64,000 nucleotides of DNA, taken from assembly GCF_018130245.1 (NCBI RefSeq), contig NZ_JAFCKP010000011.1:140820-204819 (forward strand). The letters run 5' to 3'. The stretch's first letter is position 1; each line of letters starts with the position of its first letter. The notes under the pieces were generated by a model, which made no database searches, was not told where the DNA came from, and saw only the letters and a program-made list of their open reading frames with translations. Positions 26,999 through 34,783 of the stretch are shown here, piece by piece. This DNA comes from Bradyrhizobium sp. SZCCT0231 (GTDB lineage Bacteria; Pseudomonadota; Alphaproteobacteria; Rhizobiales; Xanthobacteraceae). A program made the position numbers and the translations under genes.

Positions 26999-27330
26999 GG
27001 AGGCTTCTGTTGCCAGGTGCCTCCGAACCCCGCCTAGCGGAGCTTAACCCGCTAGGACTTTAGAGTGGTCTTTCAAACTGCGTTACGCAGCCTGAGCAAC
27101 CGGAGCAAAGTTGTCGTTGGCAACTATTGCAGTAGCCCGATAACGGCGGAACAATACCGGGAAAAAGCACGCCCTTTACGCCCTCGTCGATCCTATTTCG
27201 CCCCCGCCAAAGCTCAGCTTCAGAGCTCGCCCGCTACTGGGCTTTGGTGGAGGCGCCGGGTACCGCCCCCGGGTCCGAATGGTTTATTGCGACGACCGTT
27301 TATTTCCATAGCCGGCGAACCGGCACCCCC
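26999..27330 (-). ncRNA. ssrA: tmRNA, permuted two-piece form
   Basis: Transfer-messenger RNA that rescues stalled ribosomes. The acceptor piece comes first on the minus strand and ends CGCCTCC-A-CCA (27255-27245). The intervening loop follows, then the coding piece starts GGGGGCG at 27205; these seven bases pair with CGCCTCC (one G-U), forming the acceptor stem across the two pieces. The tag frame lies at 27121-27083. Downstream hairpins at 27033-27056 (CCTAGCGG/CCGCTAGG) and 26999-27024 (GGAGGC/GCCTCC) are structural or terminating. The 5' boundary is uncertain, near 27330; a GCCGG-TTCG-CCGGC hairpin lies at 27311-27324. Confidence 0.9.
27083..27121 (-). other. tmRNA tag-peptide frame
   Basis: Within ssrA, the twelve codons GCC AAC GAC ... 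GCT GCG plus TAA encode ANDNFAPVAQAA. The start (ANDN) and the Ala-Ala end are the hallmarks of alphaproteobacterial tags recognised by SspB and ClpX. Confidence 0.93.
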
Positions 27331-27406
27331 AATATAGGGGGCAAAGCTCCCAAAAAACAGAGGGTTGGAAGGGCGATCCTGCGGTTCCCTTTGGATAGGT
27401 TCGGGA

Positions 27407-27521
27407 CCGTTGTTCCTCGCCATCGGTTTGTTTCGCCTGCCGCTCCAGGCGGTGCTGCTGGTCGCGATCCCCGCCAGTGTCGGCGTCACTTAATTTCCTG
27501 CGGCGGAAAGTAGCAGCATGA
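27407..27521 (+). pseudogene. chrA: Chromate transporter, first-half remnant
   Basis: Only the C-terminal end of a ChrA half-protein survives: FLAIGLFRLPLQAVLLVAIP then ASVGVT and a TAA at 27491. One base deleted from ACTTAATTTCC would restore TYFLRRKVAA and a TGA at 27519 that overlaps the next ATG (ATGA), the usual junction of two-gene chromate transporters. Upstream sequence is taken over by ssrA and its promoter region, so the rest of the gene is absent. Confidence 0.7.
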
Positions 27522-28011
27522 CCGGCCACAGCCCGGTCCGGGCGCTGATCTCGACCTGCGGTCCGATGTCGCCGTCGGGGGAGCCGCGGCGGCGGCGCCC
27601 GAGATGCACCGGATCGCGGTCACTGGCAGGCAGCCTCTGCGATCGCGCAGCTCTCGCCAGGTCCGAACGTGCTTATCGTGGCGTTAATCGGCTATGCCGT
27701 CGCGGGCATCCCCGGCGCGCTGGCCGCAACGCCGGCGATGTGCCTGCCGACGGCGCTGCTTGCCTATTATGTCAGCCGGCGCCTGAGCCGCCCCAGCCAA
27801 TCGCGCTGGCCCGGCCTGATTCAGGCTGCACTGGTTCCGCTCTGGATCGGTTTGATGGCGGCGAGTGCCCTGATCCTGGCCCAATCAACCGATCGCGCAA
27901 TTGCTGCACTGCTCCTGACCAACGGTTGCGGTGATCACCACGGCCGCGCGCATCGATCCACTCTGGCTTCTCCTCGCCGGAGGCGTGTTGGGTTTTGCTG
28001 GCATTGTGTGA
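27518..28011 (+). pseudogene. chrA: Chromate transporter, second-half gene with frameshifts
   Basis: A decayed chromate/sulfate-type transporter half. Recognisable pieces lie in three frames: DVAVGGAAAAAPEMHRIAVTG (from 27565), IAQLSPGPNVLIVALIGYAV through IQAALVPLWIGLMAASALI (from about 27642), and VITTAARIDPLWLLLAGGVL ending GFAGIV with TGA at 28011 (from 27931). At least three frameshifts separate them, and the longest intact frame is 120 codons. SPGPN is a ChrA motif. The gene is almost certainly inactive. Confidence 0.8.
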
Positions 28012-28105
28012 TGAAAATCGCTAGGCAGTGATCCGGGCGGGGATCCCTATCCAGCCGATTTAGAACAACAGTGCTCGTGACTTACGGGTCGCGGAGGAGA
28101 CAGGC

Positions 28106-28867
28106 ATGGCCGACACGATGGGCCACTCAGCGACAGCCACCCGAAACACCCAGGTGGCGCTCGGCTTTTGTCTGCTGGCGATTGCGCCGCAGATTTTCGA
28201 ATTGATCTGGTCGATCGGGACGATCTTCGGCTGGGGCGCCGGCCGCGGCCCGGCGGCGGTCGTCACCGGCCACGCGACGGCGCTGCTCGCCGGCGCGCCC
28301 AGTGCCATATTCGGATCGTTCGGCGGCGGCACCAAGAAGGCGTCGTCCGAGGCGCTTCTGGCGCTGATCTATTCCTATCCGCTGTTCGCGGTGGCGATCC
28401 TCACACTGTTCATGACGATCCGGTCGGCGCAAGATTATGTCGGCGGCGTTGTCCTGATGGCTGTTGCCCTGTTCGCGCTGTGGGCGTCGAGCGACCTGCA
28501 GGGCATGCGTGGCTTCTCCTTCGGTGCGGGCACCGCGCCACGCATGTTCGGTGGGCTCTTGGTTGCCCTGTCTGCCGGCATCGCGTTGACGGGCCTCATG
28601 ACGGAGGGAGCGGCGCTCGCCCACTATTCCTGGCGCGGACCGCTGTTCGTGATGGCGGCGATCCTCTTCTTCGCGCTTACGATCCGGTCGCTCGGCCTTG
28701 TGGTCACGGCCTTCACCAGCTTCATGATCGCGGCGACGGGCTCGCACGAGACGCGCTGGCTGGAAGCGGTCATCGTCGGCGCCTGCCTGACGCTCGGCTG
28801 CGCAATCCTGTTCCCGTACGTGCTCGGGCTGCCCATGCCGATGTATCCGCGTTTCCTGAACCAGTGA
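28106..28867 (+). CDS. tctB: Tripartite tricarboxylate transporter, small membrane subunit TctB
   Basis: A 253-residue membrane protein that partners TctA. The TctB domain is in the second half: DYVGGVVLMAVALFALWASS, LQGMRGFSFGAGTAPRMFGG and four membrane segments ending at ILFPYVLGLPMPMYPRF. Residues 1-105 are an N-terminal extension with about three further hydrophobic segments (ALGFCLLAIAPQIFELIWSI and others), making it longer than the usual 150-170 residues. GGAGGAG stands nine bases before the ATG. It starts the tctB-tctA-tctC cluster. Confidence 0.85.
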   Translation: MADTMGHSATATRNTQVALGFCLLAIAPQIFELIWSIGTIFGWGAGRGPAAVVTGHATALLAGAPSAIFGSFGGGTKKASSEALLALIYSYPLFAVAILTLFMTIRSAQDYVGGVVLMAVALFALWASSDLQGMRGFSFGAGTAPRMFGGLLVALSAGIALTGLMTEGAALAHYSWRGPLFVMAAILFFALTIRSLGLVVTAFTSFMIAATGSHETRWLEAVIVGACLTLGCAILFPYVLGLPMPMYPRFLNQ

Positions 28868-28874
28868 GGGCGTG

Positions 28875-30389
28875 ATGGATATCTTTGCCAACCTCGCTCA
28901 CGGCTTCGCCGTCGCGTTCTCTCCCATCAACCTCCTGATGTGCCTGATCGGCGCCCTGGTCGGCACGCTGGTCGGCGTTCTCCCGGGCATCGGCACCATC
29001 GCGACCGTCGCGATGCTGCTGCCGATCACCTTCGGACTACCGCCAGTCGGCGCGCTGATCATGCTCGCCGGCATCTATTACGGTGCCCAATATGGCGGCT
29101 CGACCACGTCGATCCTGGTCAACATACCCGGTGAGGCGACCTCGGTCGTTACCGCCATCGACGGTCACCAGATGGCCAAGCAGGGCCGCGCCGGCCCGGC
29201 GCTGGCGATCGCCGCGATTGGCTCGTTCTTCGCCGGCTGCGTCGCGACCGTCTTGATCGCTCTGCTCGGCGCACCCCTGACGAAGCTCGCGCTGGCGTTC
29301 GGCCCGGCCGAGTATTTCTCGCTGATGGTGCTCGGCCTGATCTTCGCGGTCGTGCTGGCCAAGGGCTCGGTGCTGAAGGCGATCGCGATGATCGTGTTCG
29401 GCCTGCTGCTGTCGATGGTCGGCTCGGACATCGAGACCGGCGCCTCGCGCATGGCCTTCAACATTCCGGAACTCGCCGACGGTCTCGGCTTTGCGACCGT
29501 GGCGATGGGTGTGTTCGGTTTCGCCGAGATCATCCGCAATCTCGACCATGGCGCCGAGATGAACCGCGACCTCGTGCAGCAGAAGATCACCGGCCTGATG
29601 CCGACCAGGAAGGACCTCGCCGACTCGACGCCGCCGATCCTTCGCGGCACCGTGCTCGGCTCGATCCTCGGCATCCTGCCCGGCGGCGGCGCGGTGATCG
29701 CGTCGTTCGCGGCCTATACGCTCGAGAAGAAGCTCGCCAGGAACCCGTCGCGGTTCGGCCGCGGCGCGATCGAGGGCGTGGCGGGGCCGGAGAGTGCCAA
29801 CAATGCCGCGGCCCAGACCTCGTTCATCCCGCTGCTCACCCTCGGCATCCCGCCGAACGCGGTGATGGCGCTGATGGTGGGCGCGATGACCATCCATGGC
29901 ATCGTGCCCGGTCCGCAGGTGATGCAGAAGCAGCCGGATCTCGTCTGGGGCATGATCGCTTCGATGTGGATCGGCAATCTGATGCTGATCATCATCAACC
30001 TGCCGCTGGTCGGAATCTGGGTGCGGCTCTTGCGCGTGCCGTACCGGCTGATGTTCCCTTCGATCGTGATCTTCTGCGCGATCGGCATCTATTCGGTGAA
30101 CAACGCGCCGGTCGACGTCATCCTCGCCGGTGTGTTTGGCCTCGTCGGCTATTGGCTCATCAAGCACGATTTCGAGCCGGCGCCGTTGCTGCTCGGCATG
30201 GTGCTCGGACCGCTGATGGAAGAGAACCTGCGCCGGGCGCTGCTGATCTCGCGCGGCGACTGGAGCGTGTTCCTGACGCGTCCGTTGTCGGCGGTGCTGC
30301 TTGCGGTCGCGGCGAGCCTGCTCGTCCTTACGGTGCTACCGGTGTTGCGCGCCAAGCGCGACGAGGTGTTCACCGAGTCCGAGAACTGA
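28875..30389 (+). CDS. tctA: Tripartite tricarboxylate transporter, large membrane subunit TctA
   Basis: A 504-residue, approximately twelve-segment permease. Family signatures: GTLVGVLPGIGTIATVAMLL, YYGAQYGGSTTSILVNIPGE and GPESANNAAAQTSFIPLLTL with GIPPNAVMALM. The ATG at 28875 is preferred over the adjoining GTG at 28872. It begins seven bases after tctB, so the two are co-translated. The hairpin at 30478 separates it from tctC. Confidence 0.94.
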   Translation: MDIFANLAHGFAVAFSPINLLMCLIGALVGTLVGVLPGIGTIATVAMLLPITFGLPPVGALIMLAGIYYGAQYGGSTTSILVNIPGEATSVVTAIDGHQMAKQGRAGPALAIAAIGSFFAGCVATVLIALLGAPLTKLALAFGPAEYFSLMVLGLIFAVVLAKGSVLKAIAMIVFGLLLSMVGSDIETGASRMAFNIPELADGLGFATVAMGVFGFAEIIRNLDHGAEMNRDLVQQKITGLMPTRKDLADSTPPILRGTVLGSILGILPGGGAVIASFAAYTLEKKLARNPSRFGRGAIEGVAGPESANNAAAQTSFIPLLTLGIPPNAVMALMVGAMTIHGIVPGPQVMQKQPDLVWGMIASMWIGNLMLIIINLPLVGIWVRLLRVPYRLMFPSIVIFCAIGIYSVNNAPVDVILAGVFGLVGYWLIKHDFEPAPLLLGMVLGPLMEENLRRALLISRGDWSVFLTRPLSAVLLAVAASLLVLTVLPVLRAKRDEVFTESEN

Positions 30390-30477
30390 GGTCGCCCGCG
30401 CCCGAGTCGGCTCGGTCCTGCGTCGGCGCGCCGCATTCGGAAGTCGAATCGACTTGTGTTACGGCTTCGTGAAATGG

Positions 30478-30506
30478 AAATGCCGGCCTTTGGGCCGGCA
30501 TTTTGT
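30478..30506 (+). terminator. Intercistronic terminator-like hairpin between tctA and tctC
   Basis: AATGCCGGCC and GGCCGGCATT pair around TTTG, followed by TTGTTGTG. It is placed to reduce read-through from tctA or to protect the 3' end of the upstream message, leaving tctC separately controlled. Confidence 0.65.
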
Positions 30507-30527
30507 TGTGTCCAAAGGGGGATCGCC

Positions 30528-31508
30528 ATGACGTTCGTTCGCGCGCTCACAGGCGCATGCGCAGCAGCGGTAGCATCGCTGGGCGCCTTCATCGCAATGG
30601 CCGAGGCGCAGACTTATCCGACGCGCAGCATTACCATGATCGTGCCCTTCGCGGCCGGCGGGCCGACTGACGTGATCTCACGCATAGTCACCGGGCACAT
30701 GGCGCAGACACTGGGGCAGAGCATCATCATCGAGAACGTGGTCGGCGCCGGCGGCACCACCGCCACGACGCGTGCAGCGCGTGCGGCCAATGACGGCTAT
30801 ACGCTGATCACCGGGCATATGGGCACGCATGCCGCCTCCGTGCCGCTCTATCCGAAGCTGGCCTATCACCCCGAGAAAGACTTCGAGCCGATCGCACTGC
30901 TCGCCGGCACGCCGATCCTGATCCTGGCGCGCAAGGACTTTCCGCCGAAGGACCTCAAGGAGTTCGTCACCTATGTGAAGGCGAATGCCGAGAAGGTGAA
31001 CGCCGCGCATGCCGGTGTCGGCTCGGTCTCGCACGTCTCATGCGAGCTTCTGCACTCGATCCTCGACATCAAGCCTGTCGGCGTGCCCTTCAACGGCACG
31101 GGCCCCGCGATGAACGCGCTGGTGGCGGGCCAGGTCGACTACATGTGCGACCAGATCGTCAACGCCGTCCCGCAGATCAATGCCGGCACCATCAAGGCCT
31201 ATGCGATCGCCACGGCCGAGCGCAACCCGTCGCTGCCGAACGTGCCGACCACGGCGGAAGCGGGTTTGCCGAAGTTCCAGGCCCAGGCCTGGAACGCGAT
31301 ATTCGCCCCCAAGGGCACCTCGCCTGCGATCGTGGCAAGCGTGAACGCCGCCGCCATCAAGGCGCTCGACGACGAGACGGTGAAGAAGCGCCTGCTCGAG
31401 CTCGGCAGCGTCATCCCGGGTCCCGCCGAGCGGACGCCGGAATCGCTGGCCACGCTGGTCAAGAACGAGATCGCGAAATGGACCCCGGTGCTCAAGCCGG
31501 CAACTTAG
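30528..31508 (+). CDS. tctC: Tripartite tricarboxylate transporter binding protein TctC (BugT family)
   Basis: A 326-residue periplasmic binding protein. An N-terminal signal (MTFVRALTGACAAAVASLGA) ends at AEAQ; the mature protein begins TYPTRSITMIVPFAAGGPTD, the BUG-family hallmark, and has VVGAGGTTATTRAARAANDG and GVPFNGTGPAMNALVAGQVD. The ligand is likely a carboxylate but cannot be fixed. AAGGGGGA precedes the ATG at 30528. A terminator follows at 31534. Confidence 0.93.
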   Translation: MTFVRALTGACAAAVASLGAFIAMAEAQTYPTRSITMIVPFAAGGPTDVISRIVTGHMAQTLGQSIIIENVVGAGGTTATTRAARAANDGYTLITGHMGTHAASVPLYPKLAYHPEKDFEPIALLAGTPILILARKDFPPKDLKEFVTYVKANAEKVNAAHAGVGSVSHVSCELLHSILDIKPVGVPFNGTGPAMNALVAGQVDYMCDQIVNAVPQINAGTIKAYAIATAERNPSLPNVPTTAEAGLPKFQAQAWNAIFAPKGTSPAIVASVNAAAIKALDDETVKKRLLELGSVIPGPAERTPESLATLVKNEIAKWTPVLKPAT

Positions 31509-31533
31509 GCAATGCAATCAAGCTGATAGGCAG

Positions 31534-31560
31534 AAGGGCGGGACGTCAGTTCCGCCCTTG
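31534..31560 (+). terminator. Rho-independent terminator after tctC
   Basis: AAGGGCGG and CCGCCCTT arms around GACGTCAGTT, followed by GTCGTTTGT. It separates the tct cluster from thyA. Confidence 0.55.
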
Positions 31561-31592
31561 TCGTTTGTGCCGGGAACACTCATTTTTCCGGG

Positions 31593-31661
31593 TATAATCG
31601 ACGGGAGCAGCGAATCGCTGCTGTCGGAGCGCAGAGGTGGCCGTTAAGTTCGCCACCTCCC
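31593..31661 (+). promoter_or_regulatory. thyA promoter -10 and two-hairpin leader
   Basis: A perfect TATAAT occurs at 31593-31598, without a good TTGACA at standard spacing. Between it and thyA are two perfect hairpins: AGCAGCG-AAT-CGCTGCT (31606-31622) and GAGGTGGC/GCCACCTC with a ten-base loop (31634-31659). They would lie in the 5' leader and could affect translation of thyA. Confidence 0.45.
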
Positions 31662-31693
31662 CGAAGGCTGCCGTTTCCTAAGGTTTTTGGCAC

Positions 31694-32488
31694 ATGCACC
31701 AGTATCAGGACCTGCTCGAGCGGATTCTTTCAGACGGCGCCGAGAAGACCGACCGGACCGGCACCGGCACGCTCTCGGTGTTCGGCCATCAGATGCGCTT
31801 CAATCTGTCCGCCGGCTTCCCGATGCTGACCACCAAGCGGCTGCCGCTGAAGGCGATCGTGCACGAGCTGCTCTGGTTCCTGAAGGGCGACACCAACATC
31901 AAATATCTGCGCGACAACGGCGTCACCATCTGGGACGAATGGGCGGACACCAATGGTGATCTCGGCCCGGTGTACGGCCATCAATGGCGCTCCTGGCCCA
32001 CGGCCGACGGGCGCAGCATCGACCAGATCGCCAATGTCATCGACATGATCAAGCGCACTCCCGATTCCCGCCGGCTGATCGTCACCGCCTGGAATCCGGC
32101 CGACGTCGAGAAGATGGCGCTGCCGCCCTGCCACCTGCTGTTCCAGTTCTATGTCGCGAACGGCAAACTGTCGTGCCAGCTCTATCAGCGCTCGGCCGAC
32201 GTGTTTCTCGGCGTGCCCTTCAACATCGCCTCCTACGCGCTGCTCACCATGATGGTCGCGCAGGTCACAGGCCTGAAGCCCGGCGACTTCGTGCACTCGC
32301 TCGGCGACACTCATCTCTACTCCAACCATCTGGAGCAGGCGCGGCTTCAGCTCAGCCGCGCGCCGCGTGCGCTGCCGGTGATGCGGATCAACCCTGAGGT
32401 AAAGGACATCTTCTCCTTCCGCTACGAGGACTTCGAGCTCGTCGGCTACGATCCGCATCCGCACATCAAGGCGGAAGTCGCGGTCTAG
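31694..32488 (+). CDS. thyA: Thymidylate synthase
   Basis: A 264-residue enzyme methylating dUMP to dTMP with methylene-tetrahydrofolate. The active-site cysteine is C146 in [51 protein letters not shown] and the C-terminal [10 protein letters not shown] are also canonical, and the length equals that of E. coli ThyA. It is six bases upstream of a GNAT gene that overlaps folA, so the three form an operon in which DHFR regenerates the folate oxidised by ThyA. Confidence 0.98.
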   Translation: MHQYQDLLERILSDGAEKTDRTGTGTLSVFGHQMRFNLSAGFPMLTTKRLPLKAIVHELLWFLKGDTNIKYLRDNGVTIWDEWADTNGDLGPVYGHQWRSWPTADGRSIDQIANVIDMIKRTPDSRRLIVTAWNPADVEKMALPPCHLLFQFYVANGKLSCQLYQRSADVFLGVPFNIASYALLTMMVAQVTGLKPGDFVHSLGDTHLYSNHLEQARLQLSRAPRALPVMRINPEVKDIFSFRYEDFELVGYDPHPHIKAEVAV

Positions 32489-32494
32489 CGCCCT

Positions 32495-32980
32495 ATGTCG
32501 CTCACCATCCGTCGTGCGCAGCCTGGAGAAGCCGGGCTCGTTCTGTCCTTCATCCGTGAGCTCGCCGAGTACGAAAAGCTTTCGCACGAGGTCGAGGCGA
32601 CCGAGGCTGACATCGCCGACGCGCTGTTCGGCGAGAGGCCGCAGCTCTATTGCGCGATCGCGGAGTGGAACGGCGAGCCGGTCGGCTTCGCGGTGTGGTT
32701 TGCGAATTTCTCCACCTTCAGCGGCCGCCATGGCATCTATCTCGAAGATCTCTATGTGCGGCCGTCGCATCGGGGCAGGGGCCTCGGCAAGGCGCTGCTG
32801 GTCTATCTCGCCCGGGAATGCGTCGAGAACGGTTGGTCGCGCCTGCAATGGGCGGTGCTGGACTGGAACGCACCGTCGATCGCGTTCTACAAATCGCTCG
32901 GCGCGGTCATGATGGACGACTGGACGCTGTGCCGCGTCACCGGGCCTGCGCTGACGCGGCTTGCCGGGAGCGCGCCCTGA
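32495..32980 (+). CDS. GNAT family N-acetyltransferase
   Basis: A 161-residue acetyltransferase resembling the diamine/SSAT-like branch (LTIRRAQPGEAGLVLSFIRE, EYEKLSHEVEATEADI, GIYLEDLYVRPSHRGRGLGK and WAVLDWNAPSIAFYKSLGA). RGRGLGKALL is the acetyl-CoA loop. It lies between thyA and folA, and its stop overlaps the folA ATG (ATGA-type). Its substrate is unknown; its place in the folate operon is conserved in relatives but unexplained. Confidence 0.9.
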   Translation: MSLTIRRAQPGEAGLVLSFIRELAEYEKLSHEVEATEADIADALFGERPQLYCAIAEWNGEPVGFAVWFANFSTFSGRHGIYLEDLYVRPSHRGRGLGKALLVYLARECVENGWSRLQWAVLDWNAPSIAFYKSLGAVMMDDWTLCRVTGPALTRLAGSAP

Positions 32981-33492
32981 TGGAGATCGTCTTCGTCGTC
33001 GCCATCGCGGAGAACGGCGTCATCGGCGCCGGCAACGCCATTCCGTGGCGGTTGAAATCCGACATGGCCCGCTTCAAGTCGCTCACGATCGGCAAGCCGG
33101 TGATCATGGGCCGCAGGACCTTCGAATCCCTGCCCCGCCGTCCGCTGCCGAGCCGCACCAACATCGTCATCACGCGCGATGCGGCCTATCGCGCCGCAGG
33201 TGCCATCGTCACGACGTCGGCGGTGGATGCGGACGCGGTTGCGCGCGGCGATGCCCTGCGGCGTTCGGTCACTGAGATCGCGGTGATCGGCGGCGCCGAG
33301 ATCTTTCGGCAATGGCTCGATCGTGCCGATCGCCTCGAGATCACCGAAGTGCATGCGCGGCCCGAAGGCGACACGCATTTCGACATCGACAAGGCTGATT
33401 GGGACGAGATTGAGCGCATCCGCCATCCTGCCGGACCCGGCGACAGCGCTGACTACTCCTATGTGACATATCGTCGGCGGCCCCGCCATTAA
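32980..33492 (+). CDS. folA: Dihydrofolate reductase
   Basis: A 170-residue NADPH-dependent reductase of dihydrofolate. Diagnostic segments are VAIAENGVIGAGNAIPWRL, KSDMARFKSLTIGKPVIMGR, RTFESL and IAVIGGAEIFRQWL. The ATG at 32980 overlaps the upstream stop. It is the last gene of the thyA operon; a hairpin with T-run at 33501 probably ends it. Confidence 0.97.
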   Translation: MEIVFVVAIAENGVIGAGNAIPWRLKSDMARFKSLTIGKPVIMGRRTFESLPRRPLPSRTNIVITRDAAYRAAGAIVTTSAVDADAVARGDALRRSVTEIAVIGGAEIFRQWLDRADRLEITEVHARPEGDTHFDIDKADWDEIERIRHPAGPGDSADYSYVTYRRRPRH

Positions 33493-33500
33493 CCGCATTC

Positions 33501-33523
33501 GTCAATGTTTACATTGACTTTTT
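33501..33523 (+). terminator. Weak terminator after folA
   Basis: Perfect 7-base arms GTCAATG and CATTGAC around TTTA, followed by TTTTT. Its AT-rich stem is unusual here. It could instead be an operator for hflK, whose promoter lies 40 bases downstream. Confidence 0.5.
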
Positions 33524-33560
33524 CGTGCCCGAGCATAGCTCGGAAGACGACCCAGGCTGC

Positions 33561-33590
33561 GTTGTAAGGGACCTGCCTGTCCCCTATAAA
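33561..33590 (+). promoter_or_regulatory. Heat-shock (RpoH)-like promoter of hflK
   Basis: GTTGTAA (33561-33567), a 13-base spacer and CCCCTATAAA (33581-33590) resemble alphaproteobacterial RpoH promoters (a CTTG-type -35 and CCCCTATAT-type -10). It starts the hflK-hflC-DUF2065-degP run, whose products act in protein quality control. Confidence 0.45.
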
Positions 33591-33646
33591 GCCGGACCGG
33601 ACAAAGCGGGCGGGGGGCAATTCCACCCTGCCGAGGAGAGCGTCGA

Positions 33647-34783
33647 ATGCCGTGGAAGAATCAGGGCGGTGGCCCGTGGGGCTCGGGTCCAAAGGGACCA
33701 TGGGGCTCAGGTCCGCAACCGGTCGGGCCGAGGCCGCCGGATCTGGAGGACCTTCTGCGGCGCGGCCAGGACCGCCTCCAGCAGATCATGCCGGGCGGCT
33801 ATTTCTCCGGTGTCGGCATCACGCTGATCATCCTGCTGATCGTTGCATTCTGGCTGCTGTCGGGCTTCTTCCGCGTGCAGTCCGAAGAGCTCGGCGTCGT
33901 GCTGCGCTTCGGCAAGCATGTCCGCACCGTGCAGCCGGGCCTGAACTACCATCTGCCTTATCCGATCGAGACAGTGCTGCTGCCCAAGGCGCTGCGCGTC
34001 AACACCATCTCCATCGGCATGACGCTGATCGACGATCCGGCGCGGCGCGGCCGCTCAGTTCGTGACGTGCCGGAAGAGAGCCTGATGCTGACCGGCGACG
34101 AGAACATCGTCGACGTCGACTTCACCGTGCTCTGGCGCATCAAGCCGGACGGCGTCGGCGATTTCCTCTTCAACATCCAGAATCCCGAAGGCACCGTGAA
34201 GGCGGTCGCCGAGAGCGCGATGCGCGAGGTGATCGGCCGCTCGCAGATCCAGCCGATCCTGACCGGCGCGCGGAACGTCACCGAGCAGAACGTGCATGAA
34301 CTGATCCAGAGGACCCTGGACAGCTACGGCGCGGGCATTCAAATCAGCCAGGTGCAGATGCAGAAGGTGGATCCGCCGGCGCAGGTGATCGACGCCTTCC
34401 GCGACGTGCAGGCGGCGCGCGCCAATCTCGAGCAGCTGCAGAACGAAGCGCAGACCTACGCCAACCAGGTGGTGCCGCAAGCGCGCGGACGTGCAGCGCA
34501 GATCCTTCAGGCCGCCGAAGGCTACAAGGAGCAGGCGGTCGCCGAGGCCAAGGGCCAGAGCGCGCGCTTTCTGAAAGTTTACGAGGAATACAAGAAGGCG
34601 CCCGACGTGACGCGTGAACGGATCTATCTTGAGACGATGGAGCGCGTCCTCGGCGGCGCCGACAAGCTCGTCTATGACGGCGGCGCCTCGGGGCAGGGCA
34701 TCGTGCCCTATCTGCCGCTTCCCGAACTGACGACCAAGCGGCCGCCTACCACCGGTCCGCAGTCGAGCGGAGGCAGCCGATGA
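33647..34783 (+). CDS. hflK: FtsH modulator HflK
   Basis: A 378-residue SPFH/band-7 membrane protein that, with HflC, surrounds the FtsH protease and limits its access to membrane substrates. A glycine/proline-rich cytoplasmic start (PWKNQGGGPWGSGPKGPWG) precedes one membrane segment (about 51-76); the band-7 domain follows (VQSEELGVVLRFGKHVRTVQ, NIVDVDFTVLWRI) and then a helical region (ANLEQLQNEAQTYANQVVPQ). Its TGA overlaps the hflC ATG by four bases. A GAGGAGAG ribosome site precedes the start. Confidence 0.96.
   Translation: MPWKNQGGGPWGSGPKGPWGSGPQPVGPRPPDLEDLLRRGQDRLQQIMPGGYFSGVGITLIILLIVAFWLLSGFFRVQSEELGVVLRFGKHVRTVQPGLNYHLPYPIETVLLPKALRVNTISIGMTLIDDPARRGRSVRDVPEESLMLTGDENIVDVDFTVLWRIKPDGVGDFLFNIQNPEGTVKAVAESAMREVIGRSQIQPILTGARNVTEQNVHELIQRTLDSYGAGIQISQVQMQKVDPPAQVIDAFRDVQAARANLEQLQNEAQTYANQVVPQARGRAAQILQAAEGYKEQAVAEAKGQSARFLKVYEEYKKAPDVTRERIYLETMERVLGGADKLVYDGGASGQGIVPYLPLPELTTKRPPTTGPQSSGGSR

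Noticed and set aside
27331-27345. ssrA promoter with -10 TATATT (or RpoH-like CCCCTATAT)
   Set aside because: The motif is present on the minus strand at about 27331-27340, but no acceptable -35 lies at the right distance and the sequence is also part of a GC hairpin.
27245-27521. Genomic-island attachment at ssrA
   Set aside because: Islands normally use the 3' end of ssrA. The decayed chrA is on the 5' side, there is no integrase, and no duplicated ssrA end is visible.
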